From: Candidatus Melainabacteria bacterium
Lineage (GTDB): Bacteria; Cyanobacteriota; Vampirovibrionia; 2-02-FULL-35-15
DNA: 50,021 bases
Direction: 5' to 3'
Assembly (NCBI GenBank): GCA_016201905.1
Contig: JACQBQ010000024.1
Coordinates: 116,919-166,939, forward strand
The notes beneath the pieces are model-generated. The model was not told the DNA's origin, made no database searches, and worked only from the letters and a program-made list of their open reading frames with translations. Position numbers and translations under genes: made by a program. Shown in pieces: positions 16,603-26,200 of this stretch (the first letter of the stretch is position 1; the number at the start of each line of letters is the position of its first letter).

Positions 16603-18972
16603 TTATGAAGGAGCGTAATACTCCGTGGCTTGCCACGAGAGATATAAGCGACGAATAACAAACCGACTTTTCCGACGACTGGTGACGAAGTCATTAACTT
16701 CGCGAAATACCCTGCGGGCTTGCCCCAGGGATAGCGAGAGATCCATTGTTCTTCTAGATGCTCTGACTATATCTCCTTCATCGAGATTTGTAAGTCTGAG
16801 AAGATCTTCCCATTTCGTTTCTTCTTTACACCACAGTTCAATAAGCCCTGAAAGAATAGGACTTAAGTTTACAGAGATTTCTACTCCATAATCTCTTTGA
16901 ACCTTTATCAAATTTCTTGTAACCTTTTGCATAGAGGCAAAAATATTGTCAAAATTATGTGATGGTCTTGCCTTTGTAAAAATTCTGGGTCTTGATTCAT
17001 CAAGTGCAATGCATGATATAGAGGCAGCAAATTCACTAGGCTGTAGAGACTTACCATGATAAATCTCTAAAAAATTACAATTTGATAATACCTCTGCTAT
17101 AAGTAAAATATTTTCCCCACGTAGACTAGCTGCCATAATGCCTTTTTCAGTAGGTACATTGTCTTTTAAGCACTGAAAATCAGTCAATATACCTGTAAGT
17201 TTTAAAAACTGGTTCCAATAAAAATGCTCCTGTTGTTTGGAATATTTGTTTATAATTTTTAATTTGCTTTCAAGCCTTCTAGCTTCTTTTTCCATTTTGT
17301 AACAGATGTTTTTATTTAGACATGGAAAACACGGGAAGAGCTCATGCTCCCTAATAAGTGATTTATATTCAGCTTGATAATGTTTTAATTCTGGATTTTT
17401 TTGTTTTTCTAGAACAGAAATCATTCTTTTGACCTCATTTATTTTTTCATCTTGCTTTCTGAAGACTTTTATATCTCCCGGATTTTTTGGATCAGGACAA
17501 GGGTAAACAGTTAATTTTTTTAATCCTTCCTCAATGTCAATTTTTTCATCGAGGTAAACTTTTATATCCCTGTTTATAAGATACTGACCAAAGCTTTTAT
17601 TAAGCAGATCTTTAATTTGATCCATAGAATGATTTTGTAGAAGATTTAAAGCCATAGAATAGTTTGGAGTAAATTGACTGACCAGTGGATCTGGCTGACT
17701 TGTAGCTAATTTTGCTGCAAATGCTGGAGTGTGATCAGTGGTTTCTTTAATTACAACATTTCCTACTTTATCCATTCCACGTCTACCAGCGCGACCCGAC
17801 ATCTGCAAAAACTGGTTACTTGACAGGTTTTTATGACCGATATCGCCGCGCTTGCTTAGATTACTTATCACTGTGGTTTTTGCAGGCATGTTTATTCCGG
17901 CAGCTAGAGTTTCAGTGGCAAAAACTGCTTTTATAAGTCCTTTGCTAAAAAGATCTTCTATTAGTGCTTTCCAGGACGGCAAAAGACCAGCATGGTGAAC
18001 AGCTAGCCCCTGATATAAAAATCCAAGATGGTTGTGTTTGAATAAATATTCATTCCCATGTGTTTTTTCCTGGATTAATTTGTTCAGTAATTTTCTCTCT
18101 TCCATTGTAAGCAGGCTGAATCCAAGTCCCTGGCAGTCTTTTAGAGCAAGTTCACAACCTTTTCTTGAAAAAACAAAATAAATTGCCGGCAAAAAACCTC
18201 TTTTGTGAAGTTCAGAAATTATATCTGGGATTCTTAGGCTTCTACTTTGACTTTTATTGTGTCTTCTTAGATCACGAAATTTCTGTCTGTGTGCTTTAAA
18301 AGAATCTTTGTGTTGTTTTAGCTGTGGATTTAATTGTTTGTTTGTAGTAAGAAGCGGAGACAAATTAGTTTCATCAAAATAATAAAATCTAAGAGGCACA
18401 GGTCTGTGAAACGTTTCTATAAGATTAGTTTTACTGTGGACATTTGAAATCCACTCTGTTAGCTCTTTAGCGTTTGCAATGGTAGCAGATAGTGCAAGTA
18501 TCTGAACATTTAGTGGAGAATAAATAATGCTTTCTTCCCAGACAGTACCACGCTCAGGGTCATTCATATAGTGACACTCATCAAGCACTAAATATCTAAG
18601 ATGCTTTAAGTTTTCATCGACTGAGCCTAAAGCTGTTCCATAGAGCATGTTTCTGTAGATCTCAGTAGTCATAACCAGGATTTGTGCATCTCTATTGGCT
18701 GCAGCATCGCCTGTTACTATGCCAACATTTTCTTCTCCATACTTTTTTTGGAAGTCATGAAACTTTTGATTGCTCAGGGCTTTAAGAGGTGTGGTATAAA
18801 AAACTCTCTCATTATTTTTAAGAGCTTCTTCTATGACAAACTCTGCAATAGCTGTTTTTCCGGCTCCAGTAGGTGCACTTACTACAACACTTACACCGGA
18901 TTTTAAAGCAGTAATTGCTTCTTCCTGGAAGGGATCGAGCTTGAAAGGATGTGAATTAATCTCTGATTCCAT
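16603..18972 (-). CDS. Ski2-like DEXH-box RNA helicase
   Basis: 789 residues. The motor core has Walker A SAPTGAGKT (residues 32-40), motif II LDECHYM, motif III LSATIA, and motif VI QMSGRAGRRGMD. A long insertion and a C-terminal helical domain follow, as in Ski2/Mtr4-like helicases and their cyanobacterial and plastid relatives. It probably unwinds structured RNA during processing or decay. The ATG lacks a ribosome binding site; a TATTAT lies 11 bases upstream. The last ~40 residues (from about GQARRVFREV to the end) come from a palindromic repeat and do not look like family sequence. Confidence 0.9.
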   Translation of the reverse strand: MESEINSHPFKLDPFQEEAITALKSGVSVVVSAPTGAGKTAIAEFVIEEALKNNERVFYTTPLKALSNQKFHDFQKKYGEENVGIVTGDAAANRDAQILVMTTEIYRNMLYGTALGSVDENLKHLRYLVLDECHYMNDPERGTVWEESIIYSPLNVQILALSATIANAKELTEWISNVHSKTNLIETFHRPVPLRFYYFDETNLSPLLTTNKQLNPQLKQHKDSFKAHRQKFRDLRRHNKSQSRSLRIPDIISELHKRGFLPAIYFVFSRKGCELALKDCQGLGFSLLTMEERKLLNKLIQEKTHGNEYLFKHNHLGFLYQGLAVHHAGLLPSWKALIEDLFSKGLIKAVFATETLAAGINMPAKTTVISNLSKRGDIGHKNLSSNQFLQMSGRAGRRGMDKVGNVVIKETTDHTPAFAAKLATSQPDPLVSQFTPNYSMALNLLQNHSMDQIKDLLNKSFGQYLINRDIKVYLDEKIDIEEGLKKLTVYPCPDPKNPGDIKVFRKQDEKINEVKRMISVLEKQKNPELKHYQAEYKSLIREHELFPCFPCLNKNICYKMEKEARRLESKLKIINKYSKQQEHFYWNQFLKLTGILTDFQCLKDNVPTEKGIMAASLRGENILLIAEVLSNCNFLEIYHGKSLQPSEFAASISCIALDESRPRIFTKARPSHNFDNIFASMQKVTRNLIKVQRDYGVEISVNLSPILSGLIELWCKEETKWEDLLRLTNLDEGDIVRASRRTMDLSLSLGQARRVFREVNDFVTSRRKSRFVIRRLYLSWQATEYYAPS
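16607..16735. repeat. Cluster of short palindromes forming the helicase 3' end
   Basis: Three inverted repeats occur in 130 bases: CGTGGC-TT-GCCACG (16624-16637), CGAAGT-CATTA-ACTTCG (16686-16702), and CCCTGCGGGC-TT-GCCCCAGGG (16710-16730, one base short of perfect). The segment is visibly richer in G and C than its surroundings. It lies inside the reading frame of the helicase and supplies its last ~40 codons and stop. Confidence 0.65.
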
Positions 18973-19071
18973 GTTTATTCACTATAATACCTTTTTGGTA
19001 TTACAAAAAATTATTTTTCTGTTTAAAAGATATAATTAGCAATGGTTTTATAACTATAAAGGAGAATGTCA

Positions 19072-19935
19072 ATGCCACTTATCACAAACTATATCTCAAT
19101 GATTATTTTCTTTGTAATTGCTGGTTTAGGTTTCGTTTTTTTATCACCGCTTATGTTTACACAGAGCATATTTGGAACATTGTTATATGGTCTTGTAGTT
19201 GCTATTGCAATTTTTGTTTCATCCGGAATAAAAATTGCAGCTCAGTGGGAAAAAGCAGTGGTATTCAGGCTTGGGAAATACAATTCTATTCAAGGACCTG
19301 GAATGTTTTTTATAATTCCAATGATTGATGAACTTCGTATGATAGACACAAGGATACTTACTATGGATATTCCAAAGCAGCAGGTGATTACTAAAGACAA
19401 TGTACCTGTTTCCATAAACGGTGTTTTATATTTTCTGGTTTCAGATCCTGAATCTGCGGTGGTAAAAGTTCAGAACTATTCATATGCAATTTCACAATAT
19501 GCACAAGCAGCACTTCGCGATGTAATGGGTGGTATGACATTTGATGAGATTCTTGCTGAACGGGAGCAGATTGGAAAGTCAATTGAAGCAAATGTAGAAA
19601 AAGAATCAAAAGAATGGGGACTTGAAGTAAAAGGAATAAAAATTCAGGACATTGATGTGCCTGAAGATTTAAAGAAAATGATGTCGCGCCAAGCATCAGC
19701 TGAGCGAGAAAAAAGAGCCACTATTACAAAAGCAGAAGGCGATAAAATGGCAGCATTTAATTTATCAGAGGCAGCTAGAACTATGCACTCAAGCCCTGGT
19801 GCAATGCAGCTTAGAACACTACAGACTATTGATGGCCTTGGACCCACAGCATCAAATACGGTGCTGCTGGCTGTACCGATTGAAATTATGGAGCTTGTGA
19901 ACAAGTTTTCAAAAGAGCAAAATGGAAAGAACTAA
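19072..19935 (+). CDS. Slipin / SPFH (stomatin-like) membrane protein
   Basis: About 287 residues. Two close hydrophobic segments at residues ~8-30 and ~34-52 form the membrane anchor. They are followed by the SPFH domain: EKAVVFRLGKYNSIQGPGMF, DTRILTMDIPKQQVITKDNV, and DVMGGMTFDEILAEREQI. A helical EREKRATITKAEGDK region typical of stomatins comes next. I took the second ATG (19072) because GGAG lies seven bases before it and only one before the first ATG (19066). Slipins organise membrane microdomains and often pair with NfeD proteases. No NfeD partner is present here. Confidence 0.92.
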   Translation: MPLITNYISMIIFFVIAGLGFVFLSPLMFTQSIFGTLLYGLVVAIAIFVSSGIKIAAQWEKAVVFRLGKYNSIQGPGMFFIIPMIDELRMIDTRILTMDIPKQQVITKDNVPVSINGVLYFLVSDPESAVVKVQNYSYAISQYAQAALRDVMGGMTFDEILAEREQIGKSIEANVEKESKEWGLEVKGIKIQDIDVPEDLKKMMSRQASAEREKRATITKAEGDKMAAFNLSEAARTMHSSPGAMQLRTLQTIDGLGPTASNTVLLAVPIEIMELVNKFSKEQNGKN

Positions 19936-20082
19936 TCAATAGATTTGTAAGCCAAAAGAAAAATCTAATGTTATTGCATGTAAAAATAAATATTAATAGC
20001 ATGGACTAAATGCTTTAGCTGTATAATATCTTGTAATAAGTTTAGAGGATTGAAATTTTAAATTAGGTGAGGAAGAAAGCTC

Positions 20083-20376
20083 ATGTATTTTCTTTCAGCT
20101 CAGTATTCCACTCCATATAAAATTAATTGGTCAACTCTGTATACGACGAATAAACTTAAAATAGAAAATAGTAATTGTGAGATTTCTCTAGATCCAGTCA
20201 ATAAATCCGGTACGTTTTTGGATAAGAAAACAAGAATTAAAGGTGTAATTAATCCTGGCGGCAATTGTGTTATTAATCAAAGCGGTGAGACTGTTACTGA
20301 TTTCAATCTGGCAGTAAGTCATTATAATAGTCAAATAACTTTTCTTGTCAGGCAAAAATTAATTCAAAAGCTTTAG
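20083..20376 (+). CDS. Hypothetical protein, 97 residues
   Basis: GAGGA lies nine bases before the ATG. The protein is polar and probably mostly beta-strand (repeated short hydrophobic/polar alternation), with two cysteines. There is no signal peptide or known motif. Its 3' end overlaps the convergent lipoprotein gene by 18 bases. Confidence 0.5.
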   Translation: MYFLSAQYSTPYKINWSTLYTTNKLKIENSNCEISLDPVNKSGTFLDKKTRIKGVINPGGNCVINQSGETVTDFNLAVSHYNSQITFLVRQKLIQKL

Positions 20377-21066
20377 AGATTTTAAAGACTTCAATCTTTC
20401 TATACTTAAGCCCCAGGCAGGTTCATATACTGGCTGTTTAGCCAGTGAAGCATCTTTGTTAAAAGCTTCTATTGAATCTAATAATTTTGTACTTTGATTG
20501 ATAACATTGGGCAGGCTTTTTTTGTATGTTGAATAATCTTTTATTCGTCTTTGTACTGCATCTTTAATCTCCTTTTCACTATATGTTAGATTTTGTAGAT
20601 CGTTTCTTTGTCTTATTCCGTTTTCAAGTCTTTTAGTAAGAGCATCTTCAGATAAATCAATATACTTTTTCATATAATTAGCCCCCCTAATAGACCATTC
20701 TAGAACTTGATCAAATTCTTCAATTGTCTCCTTGTTTGTAAGAACAGTTAAAAAGTCACAGCCTAAAAATCTATCATTAGCTTTAGTTAATTGACGACCA
20801 CATGTAACTCCATTTGCTTCTCCTTGTTTTGGATCAACTACTAAATATGATTCCCACAATATGTCAGATAAACTGCTTGCCCACTTATGTAAATTGGATG
20901 CTAATTCACGCTCGCCTTTTTCTATCTTATTTCTTTCTTTATCCAGAATATCTTTAGTTTTTATTACCTGAACATTATTGACTTTATCTCGCGCATTACA
21001 ACCACTGGCTATAAATGGAACTGATAGAGCACTAAGCAAAGTTGCTGTTCTAAAAAATATTTTCAC
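20359..21066 (-). CDS. Lipoprotein of a local paralogous family (WGLS tail), member 1
   Basis: 235 residues with a lipoprotein signal ending FIASGC (Cys23). After a short linker comes a charged helix starting ILDKERNKIEKGERELASNL. A helical body follows, then the family end: SIEAFNKDASLAKQPV and YEPAWGLSIERLKSLKSLK. The same start and end blocks occur in the genes at 21079-22362, 22378-23130 and 26193-26909. I do not recognise the family. It is the last gene of a four-gene minus-strand operon (12-base gap to the previous gene). The likely location is the outer or inner membrane, periplasmic side. Confidence 0.75.
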   Translation of the reverse strand: MKIFFRTATLLSALSVPFIASGCNARDKVNNVQVIKTKDILDKERNKIEKGERELASNLHKWASSLSDILWESYLVVDPKQGEANGVTCGRQLTKANDRFLGCDFLTVLTNKETIEEFDQVLEWSIRGANYMKKYIDLSEDALTKRLENGIRQRNDLQNLTYSEKEIKDAVQRRIKDYSTYKKSLPNVINQSTKLLDSIEAFNKDASLAKQPVYEPAWGLSIERLKSLKSLKLLN

Positions 21067-21078
21067 AATTTACTCCTT

Positions 21079-22362
21079 CTACTTAATCGATTTTAAATTT
21101 AAAGACTCCAACCTTTCTAAACTTAGTCCCCATCTTGATTCATATGCAAGTTCATTTGCTAATTTTGTGTCCTGATTAAATTTTTCAATTGATTGAATTA
21201 GGCTTGATATTTCTTGCTTTAAATCTTCAATTGATTTTTTGTATTTAACAAACCCATTAACAGCTTTTTTTACCCAATCTTTCGCCTCTTCTTCTTTAAA
21301 ATCTTTAAAAACATTTCTGTAACCTTTATCAACTTTGTCAGTAAACTCTTCAATGGATAACTTTAAATATTCTTCCACAAATGGAGTCGCCTTATCTGTA
21401 GCTTTAATTCGCCTTAGGAAAAGTTCAATTAATTCATCATTCGGTACCTTTTCTTTTGGTGTAGAATGCAGTTCTCTATTAAAATCTTGGCTACAGTCTG
21501 ATAATTTGCATATTACACCAAACGTTTCATTACGTTTTTCTATAGGTGATATGAATGGTGTAGTATAAAAAAGAACCCCACTAAGATTAGTTGACCAATC
21601 AATAAAACCATTAGCAAGTTTTACTTCTTTAGCTTTTAACTCTTTGCGTTCAGTGGCAAGAACTTTTTTTGATTTTACAATTTCATTTGGCTCTACCAGA
21701 GGAACATCAACAAAAATCGTAATATTCTCTACTTTTTTTAGATCTAATCCCCATACTGGGTTATAAGGAGGTTCATTTATCTCCTTGGCTTTTTTATTGA
21801 AATCATATATTGATTTAGATAGATTATCTCTGTGTGTACGTATCTTTCTTAGGGATTGTTGATAATCCGTAAAATATTCTCGAATATGTTCTGCCTTAAT
21901 CTTTTTAGAAATCTCTTCAGGTTTCATTGTGCTATAAATCCATGTACATGCAACTCCTTTTTGTACCATGCTAATAAGTCTATTAAAAGCTTCTGATTGT
22001 TCTTCATTTGGTTTTTTAATTGAAAAATCATTACCAGTAAGTTCTATAAGTTCCTCACTTCGGTTAATTAATTTTTTAGCTATATCTCTTGCAGCTAAGC
22101 ACTCTTCCTTATTTTCAGAAACCATATTTAAATGAAAAAGTACATTTGGGAGATCACAAGAAGCCAATGCCTCAAGCTCACTAGCAAACTCACGCTCTTT
22201 TTTCTCAATGACTTTTCTTTTCTCGTCGATCTCTTTTTTAGAATTTATGTCAGCTGGTTTTACTTCCTCAATTTTAGGTTTTTCATTTGTCTTGTTACAA
22301 GCAGTGGCTGCAAATGGAATTGATAGTGCTAGTCCTGTTACCAAAGCCCTTGCTATTTTCAT
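21079..22362 (-). CDS. Lipoprotein of the WGLS-tail family with two tandem domains, member 2
   Basis: 427 residues with a signal sequence ending ATAC (Cys22). The mature protein has two copies of the family unit. Copy 1 runs from EIDEKRKVIEKKEREFASEL to YNPVWGLDLKKVENI. Copy 2 runs from VLATERKELKAKEVKLANGF to YESRWGLSLERLESLNLKSIK. The gene is thus an internal duplication or fusion of two single-unit genes like its neighbours. Unknown function. It lies 12 bases before member 1 and 15 bases after member 3 in the same operon. Confidence 0.75.
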   Translation of the reverse strand: MKIARALVTGLALSIPFAATACNKTNEKPKIEEVKPADINSKKEIDEKRKVIEKKEREFASELEALASCDLPNVLFHLNMVSENKEECLAARDIAKKLINRSEELIELTGNDFSIKKPNEEQSEAFNRLISMVQKGVACTWIYSTMKPEEISKKIKAEHIREYFTDYQQSLRKIRTHRDNLSKSIYDFNKKAKEINEPPYNPVWGLDLKKVENITIFVDVPLVEPNEIVKSKKVLATERKELKAKEVKLANGFIDWSTNLSGVLFYTTPFISPIEKRNETFGVICKLSDCSQDFNRELHSTPKEKVPNDELIELFLRRIKATDKATPFVEEYLKLSIEEFTDKVDKGYRNVFKDFKEEEAKDWVKKAVNGFVKYKKSIEDLKQEISSLIQSIEKFNQDTKLANELAYESRWGLSLERLESLNLKSIK

Positions 22363-22377
22363 GGTTATCTTACTCCT

Positions 22378-23130
22378 TTATTTAATTGATTTTAAAGACT
22401 TCAATAGCTCTAAACTCAGTCCCCATCTTGCTTCATAAGATGTTTGACCAGCAGCTTTTGCGTCTTTGTTAAACTTTTCGATTGATTCTATGAATTTTGG
22501 TGTTTCTAAGATCAATTTGTTCGAAAATCTTTGATAAATTTCAAAACCTTCTAAAGCAATTTCTTTAGATTCTTTAATACCTTCTATTGATCTGTTGAAC
22601 TTCTTCCCTCTTTTTTCAATACTTTTATATATGTCATCTAATACTATTTGTGGAGCTACTTTAACACCCATCTTAACAGCTTTAATAAATGCTTCTACTT
22701 GATCTTTGCTTGGATCTAAACGAAAATCGTTTTTTTGTTTCTTAGGTGGCACAACAGATCTAGCTATTTTTTTTACATCATCAACTATTTTGTCAAGATC
22801 AGTTTCTGGTGGAACTATAGCATCGCACCCATCACCTACCCGTGTAACTCCAAATTCTTGAAGTACAAAATTAAACTCTGTCATTGGGTCATCTATTTTT
22901 TCCTCTCTCAAATGAGAGCCAGTTGTATTTAGCCATGATAACCAATTGTTGAGCACCTTAACAAGCTCACCTTCTTTCATTTGCAGAGATTTCCTTTCTG
23001 ACTCAATAGCTTCATTAGCAGGGTTTACGACTGCAGGTTTTTCAGTTAACTTATTGCAGGAATAAACTCCAATTGGTACTGATAGTACTGTACTCGCTGC
23101 TATTATTCTTAATTTATTTGTTATTTTCAT
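22378..23130 (-). CDS. Lipoprotein of the WGLS-tail family, member 3
   Basis: 250 residues with a signal sequence ending GVYSC (Cys25). After the signal comes the family helix AIESERKSLQMKEGELVKVL. The body holds two segments of charged residues, and the end is SIEKFNKDAKAAGQTS and YEARWGLSLELLKSLKSIK. Two further cysteines are not evident except one in DGCDAIVP. Unknown function. It starts 24 bases after the HExxH gene's stop and is co-transcribed with it. Confidence 0.75.
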   Translation of the reverse strand: MKITNKLRIIAASTVLSVPIGVYSCNKLTEKPAVVNPANEAIESERKSLQMKEGELVKVLNNWLSWLNTTGSHLREEKIDDPMTEFNFVLQEFGVTRVGDGCDAIVPPETDLDKIVDDVKKIARSVVPPKKQKNDFRLDPSKDQVEAFIKAVKMGVKVAPQIVLDDIYKSIEKRGKKFNRSIEGIKESKEIALEGFEIYQRFSNKLILETPKFIESIEKFNKDAKAAGQTSYEARWGLSLELLKSLKSIK

Positions 23131-23154
23131 TTATATTTCTTCTTAGAAAATCTT

Positions 23155-24912
23155 TTATGTAACATATGTTCTTTGTATTGGCGTGTCACTTCTATAATCC
23201 CAACATAATAGAGTGTCATCAAGTATACTAATATTTTCTTTGTCTCTTGCTAAGAAATATATTTCTTGGAATTTACCTTCTTTAATCAAGGCATCAATAC
23301 TAGATCTCAATTCTTTTAGACTAATATCATCTTTTTTCTGTGGAGAGCCTAGTTGAGTATCTAATTTGTCTTCTATTCTTTTTGCTGCATATTCAAATGA
23401 ATCTAGTTTTTCCCCTCTTTCATTATATGGGCTTATAAATTTCCTTTTTGCTGTAGTTAAAGCACTTTCTAAAACTTCTTTTGCACTTGCATTATTAGGG
23501 TCTTGTTCATTTGTTAAAGCTTCTGCAATATCACTATTTATCCTTATGTTTCTTATAACATTTCCTGAGGTACTATCCTTAGTAAGAGTTACTATTGCTG
23601 GACTAACCATAAGCTCATCACAAATAATTTCTATTTCTTGTCCCTCGAAACTAAATTTTTCAATAAGTCTTTGTTGTAGATCAGGTATTTTATTCGCTGA
23701 TTCTAAAAGTTCTTGGAATGAGGAATCTATAATTTTTTGCTTGATATTGTGTATTATTTCTTCCACATCTCTGTAAAAATATCTTCCCAGTGAAACATTC
23801 ATTGCTTTCTTTAATTCAGTTGGTTTAAAATTCTTTGGTTTTGTTTTTATAACAAACCCCCACTTCTTGACACTGCAAAGTTCTTTATATAAAACTTTTA
23901 GTGCAGCAATAACACTTTTTTCGTATTTAGAATTATTAAATGAGAAATCAAATGGAAGAATAAAATTTTCATCAAGTTCACCTTCTTCTTGTCGTAAGCT
24001 ATTATGAATGAATTGAACTGCAAAAGGAGCAATTTCTGCTTGGTTAACAGAATCTTCTTCTTTTAAATCTTTTATATCACCCTGAAGTTGGTGGACAATT
24101 TCATGTACAAGTCTAGTTTCTAAAATCATTCTAATTCTTGCTAAATCCTTGTAAGAATTTTGACTTAATGCATGGATAAGATCTTCTACAACTTCATAAT
24201 TTAATTCAATTCCAAGAAATGAATTTGCATTCATGTAAAACCTGTCATCGCTTTTACCTACTATAACTAAGCCAGGCCTTACATTTCCTGGATATACAAG
24301 TGGGGATAAAGACTGTACTTCTAAAAAGTTTAATGCTCTGGTAAATGCACCATATAATTCCCTATTAGCTTTTTTAATAAGGTCATCATTTTTTTTGTTT
24401 TGATCAGCTTGTAAAATAAATAATAACCCTGAGCCTGCTGGAATCAGATCGATTTTATCTATCTCGTTTAACTTATCTAATAAATAAATAATATGAATGT
24501 CGCCCAATTTAAAAGTGTTAGAAAGGTATAATTTCGATTTAGAGTTTGCTAGCTCATTCCATACTTTAATACCCATGTAAGCTCTAAGGTCTATGAACCT
24601 TCTACACATTACCCCAATATCATTATTAAAGGTTAATTTTCTAATTTCTGACAGTTGATCTCTAATGTTGCTTATATATTCAGTTGGTGACTTAGCTTTT
24701 GACTTTAAATCTTTAATTGAATCAGAGGTTAAGTGAGATAATAATTTAATTCCTTCTCTATTTGTTGGAACAAGATTGATCGGGGTATCTATTAATGGAG
24801 CTCTATATAAGTTTTTATTAAGAGTACTAAGAGGCTCATCAAATTTTCTATTTGCTAATGTAGCCTGAGAACTGCTTCCAAAAAGATAAGAAATTACTTT
24901 TCCAACAACCAT
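23155..24912 (-). CDS. Putative zinc metallopeptidase-like protein (HEIVH), 585 residues
   Basis: No signal peptide is visible. The clearest motif is LVHEIVHQLQGD with an HExxH at residues 270-274, in a helix, as in many zinc peptidases. An acidic segment NQAEIAPFAVQFIH follows and could hold the third ligand. The rest is helical and does not match a family I know. It is the first gene of the operon with three WGLS-tail lipoproteins. It is divergent from the phosphatase gene across a 115-base intergenic region. Peptidase activity is inference. Confidence 0.6.
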   Translation of the reverse strand: MVVGKVISYLFGSSSQATLANRKFDEPLSTLNKNLYRAPLIDTPINLVPTNREGIKLLSHLTSDSIKDLKSKAKSPTEYISNIRDQLSEIRKLTFNNDIGVMCRRFIDLRAYMGIKVWNELANSKSKLYLSNTFKLGDIHIIYLLDKLNEIDKIDLIPAGSGLLFILQADQNKKNDDLIKKANRELYGAFTRALNFLEVQSLSPLVYPGNVRPGLVIVGKSDDRFYMNANSFLGIELNYEVVEDLIHALSQNSYKDLARIRMILETRLVHEIVHQLQGDIKDLKEEDSVNQAEIAPFAVQFIHNSLRQEEGELDENFILPFDFSFNNSKYEKSVIAALKVLYKELCSVKKWGFVIKTKPKNFKPTELKKAMNVSLGRYFYRDVEEIIHNIKQKIIDSSFQELLESANKIPDLQQRLIEKFSFEGQEIEIICDELMVSPAIVTLTKDSTSGNVIRNIRINSDIAEALTNEQDPNNASAKEVLESALTTAKRKFISPYNERGEKLDSFEYAAKRIEDKLDTQLGSPQKKDDISLKELRSSIDALIKEGKFQEIYFLARDKENISILDDTLLCWDYRSDTPIQRTYVT

Positions 24913-24983
24913 AACTCCCCTGTTTATAAACTGAATTCAAAGTATCATAGTCAAATATTTAGTTCAATATGCTTTACTGATTG

Positions 24984-24989
24984 TATAAT
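24984..24989 (+). promoter_or_regulatory. Probable -10 box of the phosphatase gene
   Basis: TATAAT lies 38 bases before the ATG at 25028, in the divergent intergenic region of 24913-25027. No strong -35 is visible. Confidence 0.4.
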
Positions 24990-25027
24990 TGAATAATTGC
25001 TAAATTTAAATTTAGAAAGAACATGTC

Positions 25028-26200
25028 ATGCAAGTAAAACTTGGTTATAGTGCTGCAACTTCACAACTTAAAAACCATGTTTCTCAAAGAACATTGCAAC
25101 AATATGAGAAAAAGCCCCAGTTCCAAACAGCTTCTCCAATGCCTTATGCAAATAATATAGAAATAGCAGACAGAGCAGAAACATTACTTGCACAGATTGC
25201 ATATCATCTAAGAAATATAAGACCTGCTCCAAACTTATTTTTTCAAGCCAATGACATTGTACCGATACCTGATATTCATGGGGATTTTACTCATCTAATT
25301 ATTACTCTACACAGGCATGGACTTTTAAATTGTGAGCTTGATTTAAAGAAAGATTTTAATTATAGTTTTCTGGGAGATTTTTACAATCGTGGTAAAGATG
25401 CAGATGTGGTTGACTATTGGTTAAATAAGCAAATAGGAAATAAAATCAATGTTTATCGGATATCAGGAAATCATGAACTATTTTTCTTGGCAAGGGATGA
25501 AAATGGGAATCTAAGATTTAAACTTCGTGATCCTAGAGATGGAAAAGAATTCCCGATAACATCCAATGATGTAAAAAATGACATAGCTAATAACTACCAG
25601 ATTACAGAAGAATTATTGAAAAGTATAAAAGATGGAAATCTTTTAGCTGCATATACTGCGCTTGATATTAAAAATAATATTCCTATTCTTTATGCTCATA
25701 CTTTTGTAACCACTGAAGACGAAAAGAGATTAGGTGTCAGTGAAGAAGAAATCATAAGTTTTGTACAGGGTGCCAATGAAAAATTTAAATCTTTAGGTGT
25801 AGAATCTTATAAAAGATTCATGGATTCTAAAAGTAGAGAAAAATTTGACTGGAAAGAAATAGCAGAGCCTCTTTTTAATGAACCATTGTTTAATATTTTT
25901 TATAGAGATAAAGATCAAAGGGTTGATGCCTTCTTTATGAGAGTAACTGGTTTAAATGAGAATCTTAAAATCATAAGTAAAATAAATGATGAAATCCCAG
26001 ATGGAGTTTATCAAATAGTCGGTCATACAAGGATACCTGATTTTGATTTACCAAATGATTATCCGACTAATAGACCATTAATTCTTCCCAGTAAAAATGG
26101 TAAAGCATTTGTTCAGTTTAATGATATTGGAATGGGGACTTACTATGATAAAGATAATCTGAATAGACCTGAAGTTGTAATAAACCCAGAAGTTATTTGA
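25028..26200 (+). CDS. PPP-type metallophosphoesterase
   Basis: 390 residues. The motifs of PPP/calcineurin-like phosphatases appear in order: PDIHGDF (Asp82, His84, Asp86), GDFYNRG (116-122), GNHE (147-150), a later His in YAHTF, and GHTR near residue 335. The usual GDxxDRG has Asn120 in place of Asp. Serine/threonine phosphatases and diadenosine tetraphosphatases share this fold, so the substrate is not clear. The first ~60 residues are outside the domain and lack a signal peptide. It overlaps the convergent fourth WGLS-family gene by eight bases. Confidence 0.8.
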   Translation: MQVKLGYSAATSQLKNHVSQRTLQQYEKKPQFQTASPMPYANNIEIADRAETLLAQIAYHLRNIRPAPNLFFQANDIVPIPDIHGDFTHLIITLHRHGLLNCELDLKKDFNYSFLGDFYNRGKDADVVDYWLNKQIGNKINVYRISGNHELFFLARDENGNLRFKLRDPRDGKEFPITSNDVKNDIANNYQITEELLKSIKDGNLLAAYTALDIKNNIPILYAHTFVTTEDEKRLGVSEEEIISFVQGANEKFKSLGVESYKRFMDSKSREKFDWKEIAEPLFNEPLFNIFYRDKDQRVDAFFMRVTGLNENLKIISKINDEIPDGVYQIVGHTRIPDFDLPNDYPTNRPLILPSKNGKAFVQFNDIGMGTYYDKDNLNRPEVVINPEVI

